Assembly: GCA_949318235.1 (NCBI GenBank) | Contig: OX439135.1 | Location: 27,846,587 to 27,910,586, forward strand | Reading direction: 5' to 3' | Origin: Ecdyonurus torrentis | Taxonomy: Eukaryota; Arthropoda; Insecta; Ephemeroptera; Heptageniidae | Length of the DNA: 64,000 nt | In this document: positions 24,298-36,480 of the stretch, one piece after another | How the letters are laid out: each line of letters opens with the position of its first letter | Position numbering within the stretch: position 1 is the stretch's first letter | The notes under the pieces: model-generated | The model's database searches: none | The model's input: the letters and a program-made list of their open reading frames with translations, nothing else | What the model was told of the DNA's origin: nothing | Position numbers and translations under genes: made by a program

Positions 24298-24548
24298 TAT
24301 CACTTTATTTAAAAACCGCAACTTTCCATCTCAATTAGAACTCGAGTTACAAACTATTTTTTTCTTCATATGGGCTACAATGCTATAGACTTCGGTAAAA
24401 AAATACTAAAATTCTCAAAAACTGAAAAAGTTTATTTTTTGACAACTAAAGTGTAATAAACTCTTCATAAGACAATTCAAAGTGATACATTTCAGTTCAA
24501 ACTGCAAGTCTGTAGCATTATTAGTTTCTGAGATATCATCAAAAATTG
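24298..24548 (+). repeat. 342-bp satellite block, minimal type (251 bp)
   Basis: A single partial monomer from tatcacttta to aaaaattg, the same two breakpoints as the larger blocks. It is distinguished by gacaactaaag and by tatt for catc at the start. Confidence 0.9.
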
Positions 24549-25054
24549 TGACGCCATCACTGACTATTATATTGATTTTAGTAGTTCATGAAATACATAA
24601 GTGACGTCATCACTGACTATCAACTTGACATTAGTTGTGTATGAAGTAGATATGTGACGTCATCACTGACTATCAATTTGACTTTAGTATTGTATGAAGT
24701 AGATAAGTGACGTCATCACTGACTATTAATTTGACTATAGTTGTGTATGAAGTAGATATGTAACGTCATCACTAACTATCATCTTGACTTTAATTGTGTA
24801 TAAATTAGATATGTGACGTTATCACTAAATATCTACTAGTATTTAGTATCGTATGAAGTATATATGTGACGTCATCACTGACTATCAATTTGAGTTTAGT
24901 TTTGTATGAAGTAGATAAGTGACGTCATCACTGACTTTCAACTTGACTTTAGTAGTGTATGAAGTAGATAAGTGACGTCACCACTGACTATCAACTTGAC
25001 TTAAGTTATGTATGTGGTAGATGAGTGACACCATCACCGACTACCAACTTGATT
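24549..25054 (+). repeat. 53-bp satellite array
   Basis: About 9.5 monomers between two 342-bp blocks, ending in the ttatgtatgtggtag variant. Confidence 0.92.
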
Positions 25055-25645
25055 CATCACTTTATTTCAAAACCGCAACTTTCAATCTCAATTAGAACTC
25101 GAGTAACAAACTTTTTTTTCTTCATATCAGCTACAATGCTATAGACTTCGGTAAGAAAACACTAAAATTTTCAAAAACTAAGAAAGTTTTGTTTTTGCGA
25201 CTAAAGTGTAATAAACTTTTCATCAAAAATTTCAAAGTGATAAATTTCAGTTCAAACCGCAAGTCTGTAGCATTATTAGTTTCTGAGATATCATCAAAAA
25301 TCGTTTTCAGAATCTGAAAAATACAATTTGTTTTGAATAATTATTTTTCTCAATTTTGTTTCTAGAGGTAAATGTAGTACTATAGAGCGTTTTGCATCAC
25401 TTTATTTCAAAACTGCAACTTTCCATCTCAATTAGAACTAAAGTAATAAACTTTTTTTTTCTTCATATGGGCTACAATGCTATAGACTTCGCTAAGAAAA
25501 TAATAAAATTCTCAAAAACTGAAGAAGTTTAATTTTTGACAACTAAAGTGTTATAAACTCTTCATAAGATAATTCAAAGTGATACATTTCAGTTCAAACT
25601 GCAAGTCTGTAGCATTATTAGTTTCTGAGATATCATCAAAAATCG
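25055..25645 (+). repeat. 342-bp satellite block, short type
   Basis: 591 bp, the second member of the 5,085-bp duplication. Confidence 0.92.
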
Positions 25646-27987
25646 TGACGCCATCACTGACTATTATTTTGATTTTAGTATTGTATGAAGTAGATAAGTG
25701 ACGTCATCACTGACTATTAACTTTACTATAGTTGTGTATGAAGTAGATATGTGACGTCATCACTAACTATCATCTTGACTTTAGTTGTGTATAAAGTAGA
25801 TATGTGACGTTATCATTAACTATCTACTAGTATTTAGTGGCGTAAGAAGCAGATATGTGACGTCATCACTGACTATCATCTTTACTTTAATAGTTTATGA
25901 AGGACATAAGTTACGCCATCACTGACTATCAACTTGACTTTAGTAATGTATGGAAAAAATAAGTGCCGCAATCACTGACTATCAACTTGATTTTAGTAGT
26001 GTATGAAGTAGAAAAGTGACGTCATCACTGACTATCAATTTGAGTTTAGTTCTGTATGAAGTAGATAAGTGATCATCACCGACTATCAACTTGTCTTTAG
26101 TAGTGGATGAAGTAAATATGTGACGTCATGACTGACTATCATCTTGACTTTAGTAGTGTATGACGTAGATATGTGACGTCATCTCTGACAATCAACTTGA
26201 CTTTAGTAGTGTATGAAGTAGATAAGTGACGTCATTACTGATTATCATCTTGACTTTAGTTGTGTATGAAGTAGATAAGTGACGTAATTACTTAATTTTA
26301 TCTTGACTTTTGTAGTGTATGAAGTAGATAAGTGACGTCATCACTGACAATCAACTTGACTTAAGTAGTTGTTGGAGTAGATAAGTGACGTCATCACTGA
26401 CTATTAACTTGTCTTTATTAGTGTATGAAGCATATATGTGACGTCATCACTGAATATCAACTTGATTTAAGTAGTGTTTGAAGTACATATGTGACGTCAT
26501 CACTGACTATCAATTTAACTTTAGTAGTGTATAAGGTAGAAATGTGACGTCATCACCGACTATCAACTTGACTAAAGTAGTGTATGAAGTAGATATGTGA
26601 CGTCATCACTGACTATCAATTTGATTTTAGTTGTGTATGAATTATATAACTGACGTCATTACTGACTATCAACTGGTCTTTAGTAGTGTATGAAATAGAT
26701 AAGCAACGTCATCACTAACTATCAACTTGATTTTCGTAGTGTATGAAGGAGAGTTGCAACGTCAACACTGACTATCAATTTGACTTTAGTAGTGTATGAA
26801 GTAGATAAGTGACGTCATCACTGACTATCAAATTGACTTTAGTTGTGTATGAAGTAGTTATGTGACGTTATCACTGACTATCATCTTGACTTAAGTTGTG
26901 TATAAAGTAGATAACTGGCATCATTACTGACTAGCAACTTGACTTTATTTGTGTATTAAGTAGATATGTGACGTCATCACTGACTATTAAATTGACTTTA
27001 GTTGTGTATGAAGTAGATATGTGACGTCATCAGTAACTATCATCTTGACTTTAGTTGTGTATAAAGTAGATAAGTGACGTTATCACTAACTATGAACTAG
27101 TATTTAGTAGCGTTTGAAGCAGATAAGTGACGTCATTACTGATTATCATCTTGACTTTAGTTGTGTATGAAGTAGATAAGTGACGTAATTACTTAATTTT
27201 ATCTTGACTTTTGTAGTGTATGAAGTAGATAAGTGACGTCATCACTGACAATCAACTTGACTTAAGTAGTTGTTGGAGTAGATAAGTGACGTCATCACTG
27301 ACTATTAACTTGTCTTTATTAGTGTATGAAGCATATATGTGACGTCATCACTGAATATCAACTTGATTTAAGTAGTGTTTGAAGTACATATGTGACGTCA
27401 TCACTGACTATCAATTTAACTTTAGTAGTGTATAAGGTAGATATGTGACGTCATCACCGACTATCAACTTGACTAAAGTAGTGTATGAAGTAGATATGTG
27501 ACGTCATCACTGACTATCAATTTGATTTTAGTTGTATATGAATTATATAACTGACGTCATTACTGACTATCAACTGGTCTTTAGTAGTGTATGAAATAGA
27601 TAAGCAACGTCATCACTAACTATCAACTTGATTTTCGTAGTGTATGAAGGAGAATTGCAACGTCAACACTGACTATCAATTTGACTTTAGTAGTGTATGA
27701 AGTAGATAAGTGACGTCATCACTGACTATCAAATTGACTTTAGTTGTGTATGAAGTAGTTATGTGACGTTATCACTGACTATCATCTTGACTTAAGTTGT
27801 GTATAAAGTAGATAACTGGCATCATTACTGACTAGCAACTTGACTTTATTTGTGTATTAAGTAGATATGTGACGTCATCACTGACTATTAAATTGACTTT
27901 AGTTGTGTATGAAGTAGATATGTGACGTCATCAGTAGCTATCATCTTGACTTTAGTTGTGTATGAAGTAGATAAGTGACGTCATCAC
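25646..27987 (+). repeat. 53-bp satellite array
   Basis: About 44 monomers up to the third LTR element. The last two monomers revert to the type found before the other LTR copies, marking the splice between the expanded region and the conserved LTR flank near 27950. Confidence 0.93.
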
Positions 27988-28359
27988 TGTGACAACCTTC
28001 TCAATAAATATCATATCAATAATGTGCTTATGTGTTACATTATGTAGAAATGCATACGATGCATTATTCGGGAGTGCGTGTCGTGCGGGACACGGTGCGC
28101 ACAAGAGAGTCTTGGCTTGGCTTTGGCCAAGGCAAGAGCCTCTACACAATATTGTACTTATACCAATAGTGAATAAATAGTGTTAATATAATCAACGTGT
28201 ATAATTCACTATAATCTCATCCACCACCACCAGCCATCCATCTATCGTCATTATAATTATAAGTGACGTCAGTCCCCAGTCTATCTATAGACCGTCACAT
28301 AACCGTGATTGAGACAATAGATTGTCACACGTGACGTCAGTCTCCAATTGTCCGTCACA
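27988..28359 (+). repeat. 5' LTR of copy 3 (372 bp)
   Basis: Full-length LTR with TGTGAC/GTCACA ends, AATAAA, two TGACGTCA sites and the tttg hairpin loop. Confidence 0.9.
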
Positions 28360-28361
28360 TA

Positions 28362-28375
28362 TGGTGTCAGAAGTG
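28362..28375 (+). other. Primer binding site, tRNA-Leu
   Basis: TGGTGTCAGAAGTG two bases after the LTR, as in the other copies. Confidence 0.88.
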
Positions 28376-30397
28376 ATTCGAATCTACACGCCCGAAAGCT
28401 GGACCACAAACTGAATCGCAGAAGAGCCGCAGAATAGCCACTAAAATTGATGCGTATTCCTGTGAGTAATCTTAATCGTCGCAGAAGAAAAGAAGAATTA
28501 AAAGAAAGTGGTGTCGTGGATAAAGGTATTTTATTTCTTGCACAGACATTAATATTTTCAAGTTAAAATATATTCAGTGCAATAACTGCTGCACAAATAT
28601 TTCATTTATTTGGTGCATTCGTCCAGATAATAAACCCCAGGATTTTTGAAGACTCGGTAGCAGAGAACTGCCCAGCAGCCGATATTGGAGCCACACATCC
28701 TGAGAAGAGCGAGAAAACGTGCTATTCAACATTGACGTGGACCACACCAGGAGCAGCCTAAGAAGAGGACAAAAGAGCCCGGTGTGTATTCTTTTTCAGT
28801 TCATTCTTTTAACATGAATAGTTGTAGAATGATTATAAAATAAAATAATTATGTAATTTTATTCTTTAAAACTAACAATCAATTTTAAATTTTATAATAA
28901 TAAATGGGTATATATTATAAATTAAAGGTTATTAAAACAAATTTCAATTCTGATTTATTATAAAATGTATGAGGTTAAGAAATAATTTCCAATTATTGAT
29001 CTAAATCAATAAATATAATTGTTGTATCATCATTAATAATTTCCGCAGGAAATTAAAAAAAATGTTAATTTTGCAAATTCAATTTTCTAGAACGGAAATG
29101 CATTTCTTTATGTATAAAATGCACAACGCACTAAAAAATGATCTTTTAAACTGTGCTGTTTCAGCATTTTTAAAAACATGTGTTCATCTAAAATTCAATG
29201 TCAACAAAAAAAAATTAGCAATGTTATAATTATGCAAATAATTGTAAAAGTTTAATTGCGCGGTTTGTTAAGTACATCAATTAAAGTAGAAAATAATAAG
29301 CTGAATTTATATAAAATGTTTATAGTAAGTAAAAATGTCTGCAACATGAAACTAAAATAAAAATTAAATAAACTAAAAAACACAGTACAGCCATAATAAA
29401 GTATACATGGTACAGTTTAATCAATGCATGTGTATATCTCATGAATTAAAAATGGAAAAATTATCTGTCATCCTATGGAAAAAGTGCTAGGTTGATATTT
29501 TTTTGGCCGGAATATTAAATCTAGTGTTAATATAATTCATATTGAGGAAAAGCAATTAATTGTTTAAAAGGTAAAGATTTTTAGGGTGTTTTACTTTGCC
29601 TTATAAATGAAAATGCACAATACTCATAATGGAATTTGACCATTAATTTTTCATGAGTATAGCCCTAATCATAAGAGAGCTATTGTTTTTGGACTTTCAT
29701 AAGAAAGTATAAAGTTTAATTGTAATTAAGGAAAGTAAATTGATTTCGCAAGTCGACATGCAATAAAAATCAATTGAAAAATTCTTAAGGAGGAGAGGAA
29801 CAGGCATTATAGTTTCAGGAGTAGCTAACCTAATTCAGAACTCTTGAACCTTGAATCAAAAAACAATTAACGAATATTAACCCAGGTTGCCAATAGAATA
29901 GTTCTAATAAATAATATAAAAATATCACGTGGAAAATAATATAATGAATGATATTATAATACAATTAAATAATAACGCAGCGCTAGCGAAATATGAAGAA
30001 GTGTGTAAGTTGGTACACTACACATAATATATACATATGCAACGAAATGCATGATAAGCTTATTTTAAAGCAATTTTATAATGAATGAATAATAATACTG
30101 GCGCCCCATGAAATAAGATTCTTACGGAGTAATGAGAATCTTCAAGAATAAATAATATACCGATATATGCATAAATGCGAAAACATATCGGAATGATCTA
30201 CGATGAAATGCAATAAATGAACTACGATGATATACGACGAAATATTATATGCACGTGATAAAAATAATATAACATCATAAATAATAACATAATTAATGAC
30301 TGAACTGTACTATTTAATTTCAAAGAATAAAAATAATTATAATAAAACAAATAATATTTGAAATTTTATGATATAAATACATAATAATAATAATATT

Positions 30398-30613
30398 TTG
30401 CATTGTATACAGTCACCTAATCATTCTGCAACTGTTCATGTGATTAGGATAAAACTGCTATATATAAGAATTACATACTGTGTTCTTGAATTTCAGAGCA
30501 ACGTAGAAAACAACGCAGACAGCCGCAGCAACATTTTCAAGAAATACATCAACCCTATAACTATTAGACGACATAAGAAGATACAACAAGATTTAAATAG
30601 CTATTGTTTTTAA
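30398..30613 (+). CDS. Small frame of unknown nature, copy 3
   Basis: Same 71-codon frame and internal splice-acceptor-like site as in the other LTR copies; doubtful as a gene. Confidence 0.22.
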   Translation: MHCIQSPNHSATVHVIRIKLLYIRITYCVLEFQSNVENNADSRSNIFKKYINPITIRRHKKIQQDLNSYCF

Positions 30614-31210
30614 TCATATTATTATTGTAAAGGTATTTGCAGAGGGTATAAGGTTATTTTTAAAAATGTCAAATACTTAGAATATATAGTATTAAATAAT
30701 TCCAAATTATCATTATCAATAAAAAAAATTGTTATCTTAAATACGAACTTAAACTTTTATAAATAAAATATATCAAATTAAAATCTTATAATGTTAAAAA
30801 AGATATTTTACATTGAAATATTTGTAAGGTATAAAAAAAATCATATATTGTTAACGTTAAAAAAAAAAGTGTATTCAAGCAATATTATACAGAATATATT
30901 ATTAAGTTACAAAGGTCAAATTAAAAAATGCAACATTGCATATAATGCAACTATACAATTAAAATATTTTGCACATGTAATAAACATTTAACATAATTAT
31001 ATATGCTATAATCATAAAGTGTATAATAAAAATTAAATCATTTTATCAAGTAAATTTCAGAGAAATAAAAATAATGTTATTTTAAAGTTGATTCTTATAA
31101 AATAAAAATGCAATGTCTAAATTTTTGTTAAACAAAACAATATTGTAAACATAATGTAACAACTCTTTAAATTTTACATATACAATATTACATGAGGGCA
31201 TGTAATTTTT

Positions 31211-31222
31211 AAAAGAAGGGGG
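31211..31222 (+). other. Polypurine tract
   Basis: AAAAGAAGGGGG just before the 3' LTR. Confidence 0.85.
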
Positions 31223-31226
31223 TATA

Positions 31227-31545
31227 TATGACAACCTTCATACGATGCATTATTCGGGAGTGCGTGTCGTGCGGGACACGGTGCGCACAAGAGAGTCTTG
31301 GCTTGGCTTCGGCCAAGGCAAGAGCCTCTACACAATATTGTACTTATACCAATAGTGAATAAATAGTGTTAATATAATCAACGTGTATAATTCACTATAA
31401 TCTCATCCACCACCACCAGCCATCCATCTATCGTCATTATAATTATAAGTGACGTCAGTCCCCAGTCTATCTATAGACCGTCACATAACCGTGATTGAGA
31501 CAATAGATTGTCACACGTGACGTCAGTCTCCAATTGTCCGTCACA
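31227..31545 (+). repeat. 3' LTR of copy 3 (319 bp)
   Basis: Short LTR form lacking 53 bp, TATGAC start, ttcg hairpin loop. Confidence 0.88.
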
Positions 31546-31619
31546 CCACTGACTATCAACTTGACTTTAGTTATGTATGTGGTAGATAAGTGACACCATC
31601 ACTGACTACCAACTTGATT
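31546..31619 (+). repeat. 53-bp satellite remnant
   Basis: 1.4 monomers between LTR and 342-bp satellite, as in the other units. Confidence 0.9.
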
Positions 31620-34113
31620 CATCACTTTTTTTCAAAACCGCAACTTTCCATCTCAATTAGAACTCGAGTACCAAAAATTTTTTTTCTTCATATGGGCTAC
31701 AATGCTATAGACTTCGGTAAGAAAATACTAAAAATCTCAAAAACTAAAAAAGTTTTTTTTTTTTTGCGACTTAAGTGTAATAAACTTTTCATAAGACATT
31801 TTAAAGTGATACATTGCAGTTCAAACTGTAAGTCTGTAGCATTATTAGTTTCTGAGATATCATCAAAAATCGTTTTCAGAATCTGAATAACACAATTTTT
31901 TTGGAAAAATTATTTTTCTCAATTTTGTTTCTAGAAGTGAGTTTAGTACTATAGAGCATTTTGCATTACTTTATTTCAAAACTGCAACTTTCCATCTCAA
32001 TTAGAACTCGAGTTACAAACTTTTTTTTTCTTCATATTGGCTACAATGCTATAGACTTCGGTAAGAAAATACTAAAATTCTCAAAAACTGAGAAAGTTTT
32101 ATTTTTTGCGACTTAAGTGTATTAAACTTTTCATAAGACATTTCAAAGTAATACATTTTAGTTCAAACCGTAAGTCTGTAGCATTATTAGTTTCTGAGAT
32201 ATCATCAAAATTCGTTTTCAGTATCTGAAAAACACAATTTTTTTGGAAAAACTATTTTTCTCAATTTGGTTCTAGAGGTAAATTTAGTACTATAGAGCGT
32301 TTTGCATCAATTTATTTCAAAACTGCAACATTCCATCTCAATAAGAACTCGAGTAACAAACTTTTTTTTTTCTTCATATGGGCTACAATTAGAGCTGTAA
32401 AAAACTCGAAATATTTTTAGCCCGGGCTGAAATTTTTTAGCCCGGTTTGACTTGAAACCTTGGTTTAGCTTGAAATCGAGCTTAAACTCGAAAAACGAGC
32501 TAAAGCTCGGAAAGCTCGATATTTGAGCCGAAGTTTAAAAACGAGCTTTCGAGCCTATGAAGAATAAAGCTCGATTTTCATTATAAAAAAATTGTTTTTA
32601 AAGGTTAAAATTCATAAATAAAATAAAATAATTTTTAAAAATATTTTAAACAGCTCATTTTGCATGATAGAATATTAAAAATGTCATTTTAAACACAAAT
32701 TACAAACATATTTTTCTATGCATTCTTCAAAAATTGTGCTTTAGCTCGAATTATTTTCAAAAAATCGATTTTTTCACGAGTCATTTACGAGCTGAACTCA
32801 AAAAAGCTCGTTTTCGAGCTAAAAGCTCGAAACCCGGGTTTACCATTTTCAAAAAAACGAGCACCCGAAGATTTTGGCCCGGGCGGGTGCCCGAACCGGT
32901 TTAAATTTACAGCTCTAGCTACAATGCTATAAATTTCGGTAAGAAAACACTAAAATTTTCAAAAACTGAGAAAGTTTTATTTTTTGCGACTAAAGTGTAA
33001 TAAAGTTTTCAAAAGACATTTCAAAATGATAAATTTCAGTTCAAACCGCAAGTCTGTAGCATTATTAGTTTCTGAGATATCATCAAAAATCGTTTTCAGA
33101 ATCTGAAAAACATAATTTTTTTCAATTTTTTTTTCTCAATTTTGTTTCTAGAGGTTATTTTAGTACTATAGAGCGTTTTGCATCACTTTATTTTTAAACC
33201 GCAACTTTCCATCTCAATTAGAACTCGAGTTACAAACTTTTTTCTCTTTCATATGGGCTACAATGCTATAGACTTCGGTAAGAAAATACGAAAATTCTCA
33301 AAAACTGAGAAAGTTTTATTTTTTTCGACTAAAGTGTAATAAACTCTTCATAAGACATTTCAAAGTGATACATTCAGTTTAAACCGTAAGTCTGTAGCAA
33401 TATTAGTTTCTGAGATATCATCAAAAATCGTTTTCAGAATCTGAGAAACACAATTTTTTTGGAAAAATAATTTTTCTTATTTTGTTCTAGAGGTGAATTT
33501 AGTACTATAGAATGTTTTGCATCACTTTATTTAAAAACCGCAACTTTCCATCTTAATTGGAACTCGAGTTACAAACTTTTTTTTTCTTCAAATGGGCTAC
33601 AATGCTATAGACTTCATTAAGAAAATACTAAAATTCTCAAAAACTGAGAAAGTTTTATTTTTTGCGACTAAAGTGTAATAAACTTTTCATAAGACATTTC
33701 AAAGTGATACATTTCAGTTCAAACCCTAAGTCTGTAGTATTATTAGTTTCTGAGATATCATCAAAAATCGTTTTCAGAATCTGAAAAACACAATTTTTTT
33801 AGAAAAATTATTTTTCTCAATTTTGTTTCTAGAGGTAAATTTAGTACTATAGAGCGTTTTGCATCACTTTATTTCCAAACTGCAACTTTCCATCTCAATT
33901 AGAACTCGAGTAACAAACTTTTTTTTTTCTTCATATGGGCTACAATGCTATAGACTTCGCTAAGAAAATAATAAAATTCTCAAAAACTGAAAAAGTTTAA
34001 TTTTTGACAACTAAAGTGTAATAAACTCTTCATAAGACAATTCAAAGTGATACATTTCAGTTCAAACTGCAAGTCTGTAGCATTATTAGTTTCTGAGATA
34101 TCATCAAAAATCG
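31620..34113 (+). repeat. 342-bp satellite block, long type (5.7 monomers) with hAT insertion
   Basis: Same monomer number as in unit 1, without the 684-bp expansion of unit 2. The extra pair of monomers in unit 2 therefore arose after the split of the units or was lost here. Confidence 0.92.
32390..32917. mobile_element. hAT-like non-autonomous DNA transposon, copy 3
   Basis: 528 bp with TAGAGCTGTAAA inverted ends and gctacaat on both sides, at the same monomer position as copies 1 and 2. Confidence 0.9.
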
Positions 34114-35889
34114 TGACGCCATCACTGACTATTATTTTGATTTTAGTAGTTTATGAAGTAGATAAGTGACGTCATCACTGACTACCAACTTGATTTTAGT
34201 GTTGTATGAAGTAGATAAGTGACGTCATCACTGACCATCAACTTGACTTTTGTTGTGTATGAAGTAGATATGTGACGTCATCACTGACTATCATCTTGAC
34301 TTTAATAGTTTATGAAGGAGATAATTTACGCCATCACTGACTATCAACTTGACATTAGTAGTGTATGGAAAAGATAAGTGAAGTCATCACTGACTATTAA
34401 CTTGACTTTATTGGTATATGAAGTAGATAAGTGACGCAATCACTGACTATCAACTTGACTTTAGTAGTGTATGAAGTAGAAAAGTGACGTCATCACTGAC
34501 TATAAATTTTAGTTTAGTTCTGTATGAAGTAGATAAGTGACGTCATGACTGACTATCAACTTGTCTTTAGTAGTGTATGAAGTAAATATGTGACGTCCTT
34601 ACTGACTATCATCTTGACTTTAGTAGAGTATGAAGTAGATATGTGACGTCATCTCTGAATATCAACTTGACTTTAGTAGTGTATGAAGCAGATGAGTGAC
34701 GTCATCACTAATTATCATCTTGACTTTAGTTTTGTATGAAGTAGATAAGTGACGTTATTACTTAATTTCATCTTGACTTTTGTAGTGTATGAAGTAGATA
34801 AGTGACGTCATCACTGACAATCAACTTGACTTTAGTAGTTTATAAAGTAGATAAGTGACGTCATCACTGACTATTAACTTGTCTTTAGTAGTGTATGAAG
34901 CATATATGTGACGTCATCACTGACTATCATTTTGACTTTAGTAGTGTATAAGGTAGATATGTGACGTTATTACTGACTATCAACTGGTCTTTAGTAGTGT
35001 ATGAAATAGATAAGTGATGTCATCACTAACTATCAACTTGATTTTCGTAGTGTATGAAGTAGAATTGCAACGTCAACACTGACTATCAATTTGACTTTAG
35101 TAGTGTATGAAGTAGATAAGTGACGTCATCACTGTCTGTAAACTTGACTTTAGTTGTGTATGAAGTAGATATGTGACGTTATCACTGACTATCATCTTGT
35201 TTAAGTTGTGTATAAAGTATATAACTGACATCATTACTGACTATCAACTTGACTTTAGTTGTGTATTAAGTAGATATTTGACGTCATCACTGACTATTAA
35301 TTTGACTTTAGTAGTGTATGAAGTAGATGAGTGACGTCATTACTGACTATTACTTGATTTTAGTTGTGTATGAAGTAGATATGTGACGTCATCAGTAACT
35401 ATCATCTTGACTTTAGTTGTGTATAAAGTAGATAAGTGACGTTATCACTAACCATCAACTAGTATATAGTATCGTATGAAGCAGATATGTGACGTCATCA
35501 CTGACTATCAACTTGACTTTAGTAATTTATGAAGTCGAAAAGTTACGTCATAATTGTTTTTCAACTTGACTTAAGTAGAGTATGAAGTAGATATATGACG
35601 TCATTACTAACGATCAACTTGACTTTAGTAGTGTATGAAGTAAAAATGCAACGTCATCATTAAATATCAATTCGACTTTAGTAGTGTATGAAGTAGATAA
35701 GTGACGTCATCACTGACTATCAATTTGAGTTTAGTTTTGTATGAAGTAGATAAGTGACGTCATCACTGACTTTCAACTTGACTTTAGTAGTGTATGAAGT
35801 AGATAAGTGACGTCACCACTGACTATCAACTTGACTTAAGTTATGTATGTGGTAGATGAGTGACACCATCACCGACTACCAACTTGATT
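34114..35889 (+). repeat. 53-bp satellite array
   Basis: About 33 monomers crossing the boundary of units 3 and 4. It keeps the two monomers missing from the start of unit 3, so it cannot be a simple copy of that start. Confidence 0.93.
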
Positions 35890-36480
35890 CATCACTTTAT
35901 TTCAAAACCGCAACTTTCAATCTCAATTAGAACTCGAGTAACAAACTTTTTTTTCTTCATATCAGCTACAATGCTATAGACTTCGGTAAGAAAACACTAA
36001 AATCTTCAAAAACTAAGAAAGTTTTGTTTTTGCGACTAAAGTGTAATAAACTTTTCATCAAAAATTTCAAAGTAATAAATTTCAGTTCAAACCGCAAGTC
36101 TGTAGCATTATTAGTTTCTGAGATATCATCAAAAATCGTTTTCAGAATCTGAAAAATACAATTTGTTTTGAATAATTATTTTTCTCAATTTTGTTTCTAG
36201 AGGTAAATGTAGTACTATAGAGCGTTTTGCATCACTTTATTTCAAAACTGCAACTTTCCATCTCAATTAGAACTAAAGTAATAAACTTTTTTTTTCTTCA
36301 TATGGGCTACAATGCTATAGACTTCGCTAAGAAAATAATAAAATTCTCAAAAACTGAAGAAGTTTAATTTTTGACAACTAAAGTGTTATAAACTCTTCAT
36401 AAGATAATTCAAAGTGATACATTTCAGTTCAAACTGCAAGTCTGTAGCATTATTAGTTTCTGAGATATCATCAAAAATCG
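35890..36480 (+). repeat. 342-bp satellite block, short type
   Basis: 591 bp with the agaactaaag variant of units 3 and 4. Confidence 0.92.

Larger units (their letters stand above)
19790..27950 (+). repeat. 5,085-bp tandem duplication inside unit 3
   Basis: Landmarks repeat with a spacing of exactly 5,085 bp: the 591-bp 342-bp blocks (19970 and 25055), the caatttgagtttagttttg start (19801 and 24886) and the shortened monomer with gtgatcatcacc (20981 and 26066). The second copy is cut at about 27950, where the sequence leading into the LTR element takes over. Outer limits are approximate. Confidence 0.85.
27988..31545 (+). mobile_element. Non-autonomous LTR retrotransposon, copy 3
   Basis: 3,558 bp, closer to copy 2 than to copy 1 (it shares tgatgcg near 28447, aagctgaatt and the cggtgtg variant). 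Same LTR asymmetry, primer site and polypurine tract. Its left satellite context differs from copies 1 and 2 beyond about 40 bp, while its right context is the same. Confidence 0.9.
18751..34564 (+). repeat. Segmental duplication unit, copy 3 (15,814 bp, internally expanded)
   Basis: Begins with the same sequence as units 1 and 2 and ends with the same LTR element, long 342-bp block and 451-bp 53-bp array. Between about 20.9 and 27.9 kb it contains about 7 kb of additional satellite absent from units 1 and 2, including a 5,085-bp tandem duplication. Confidence 0.87.
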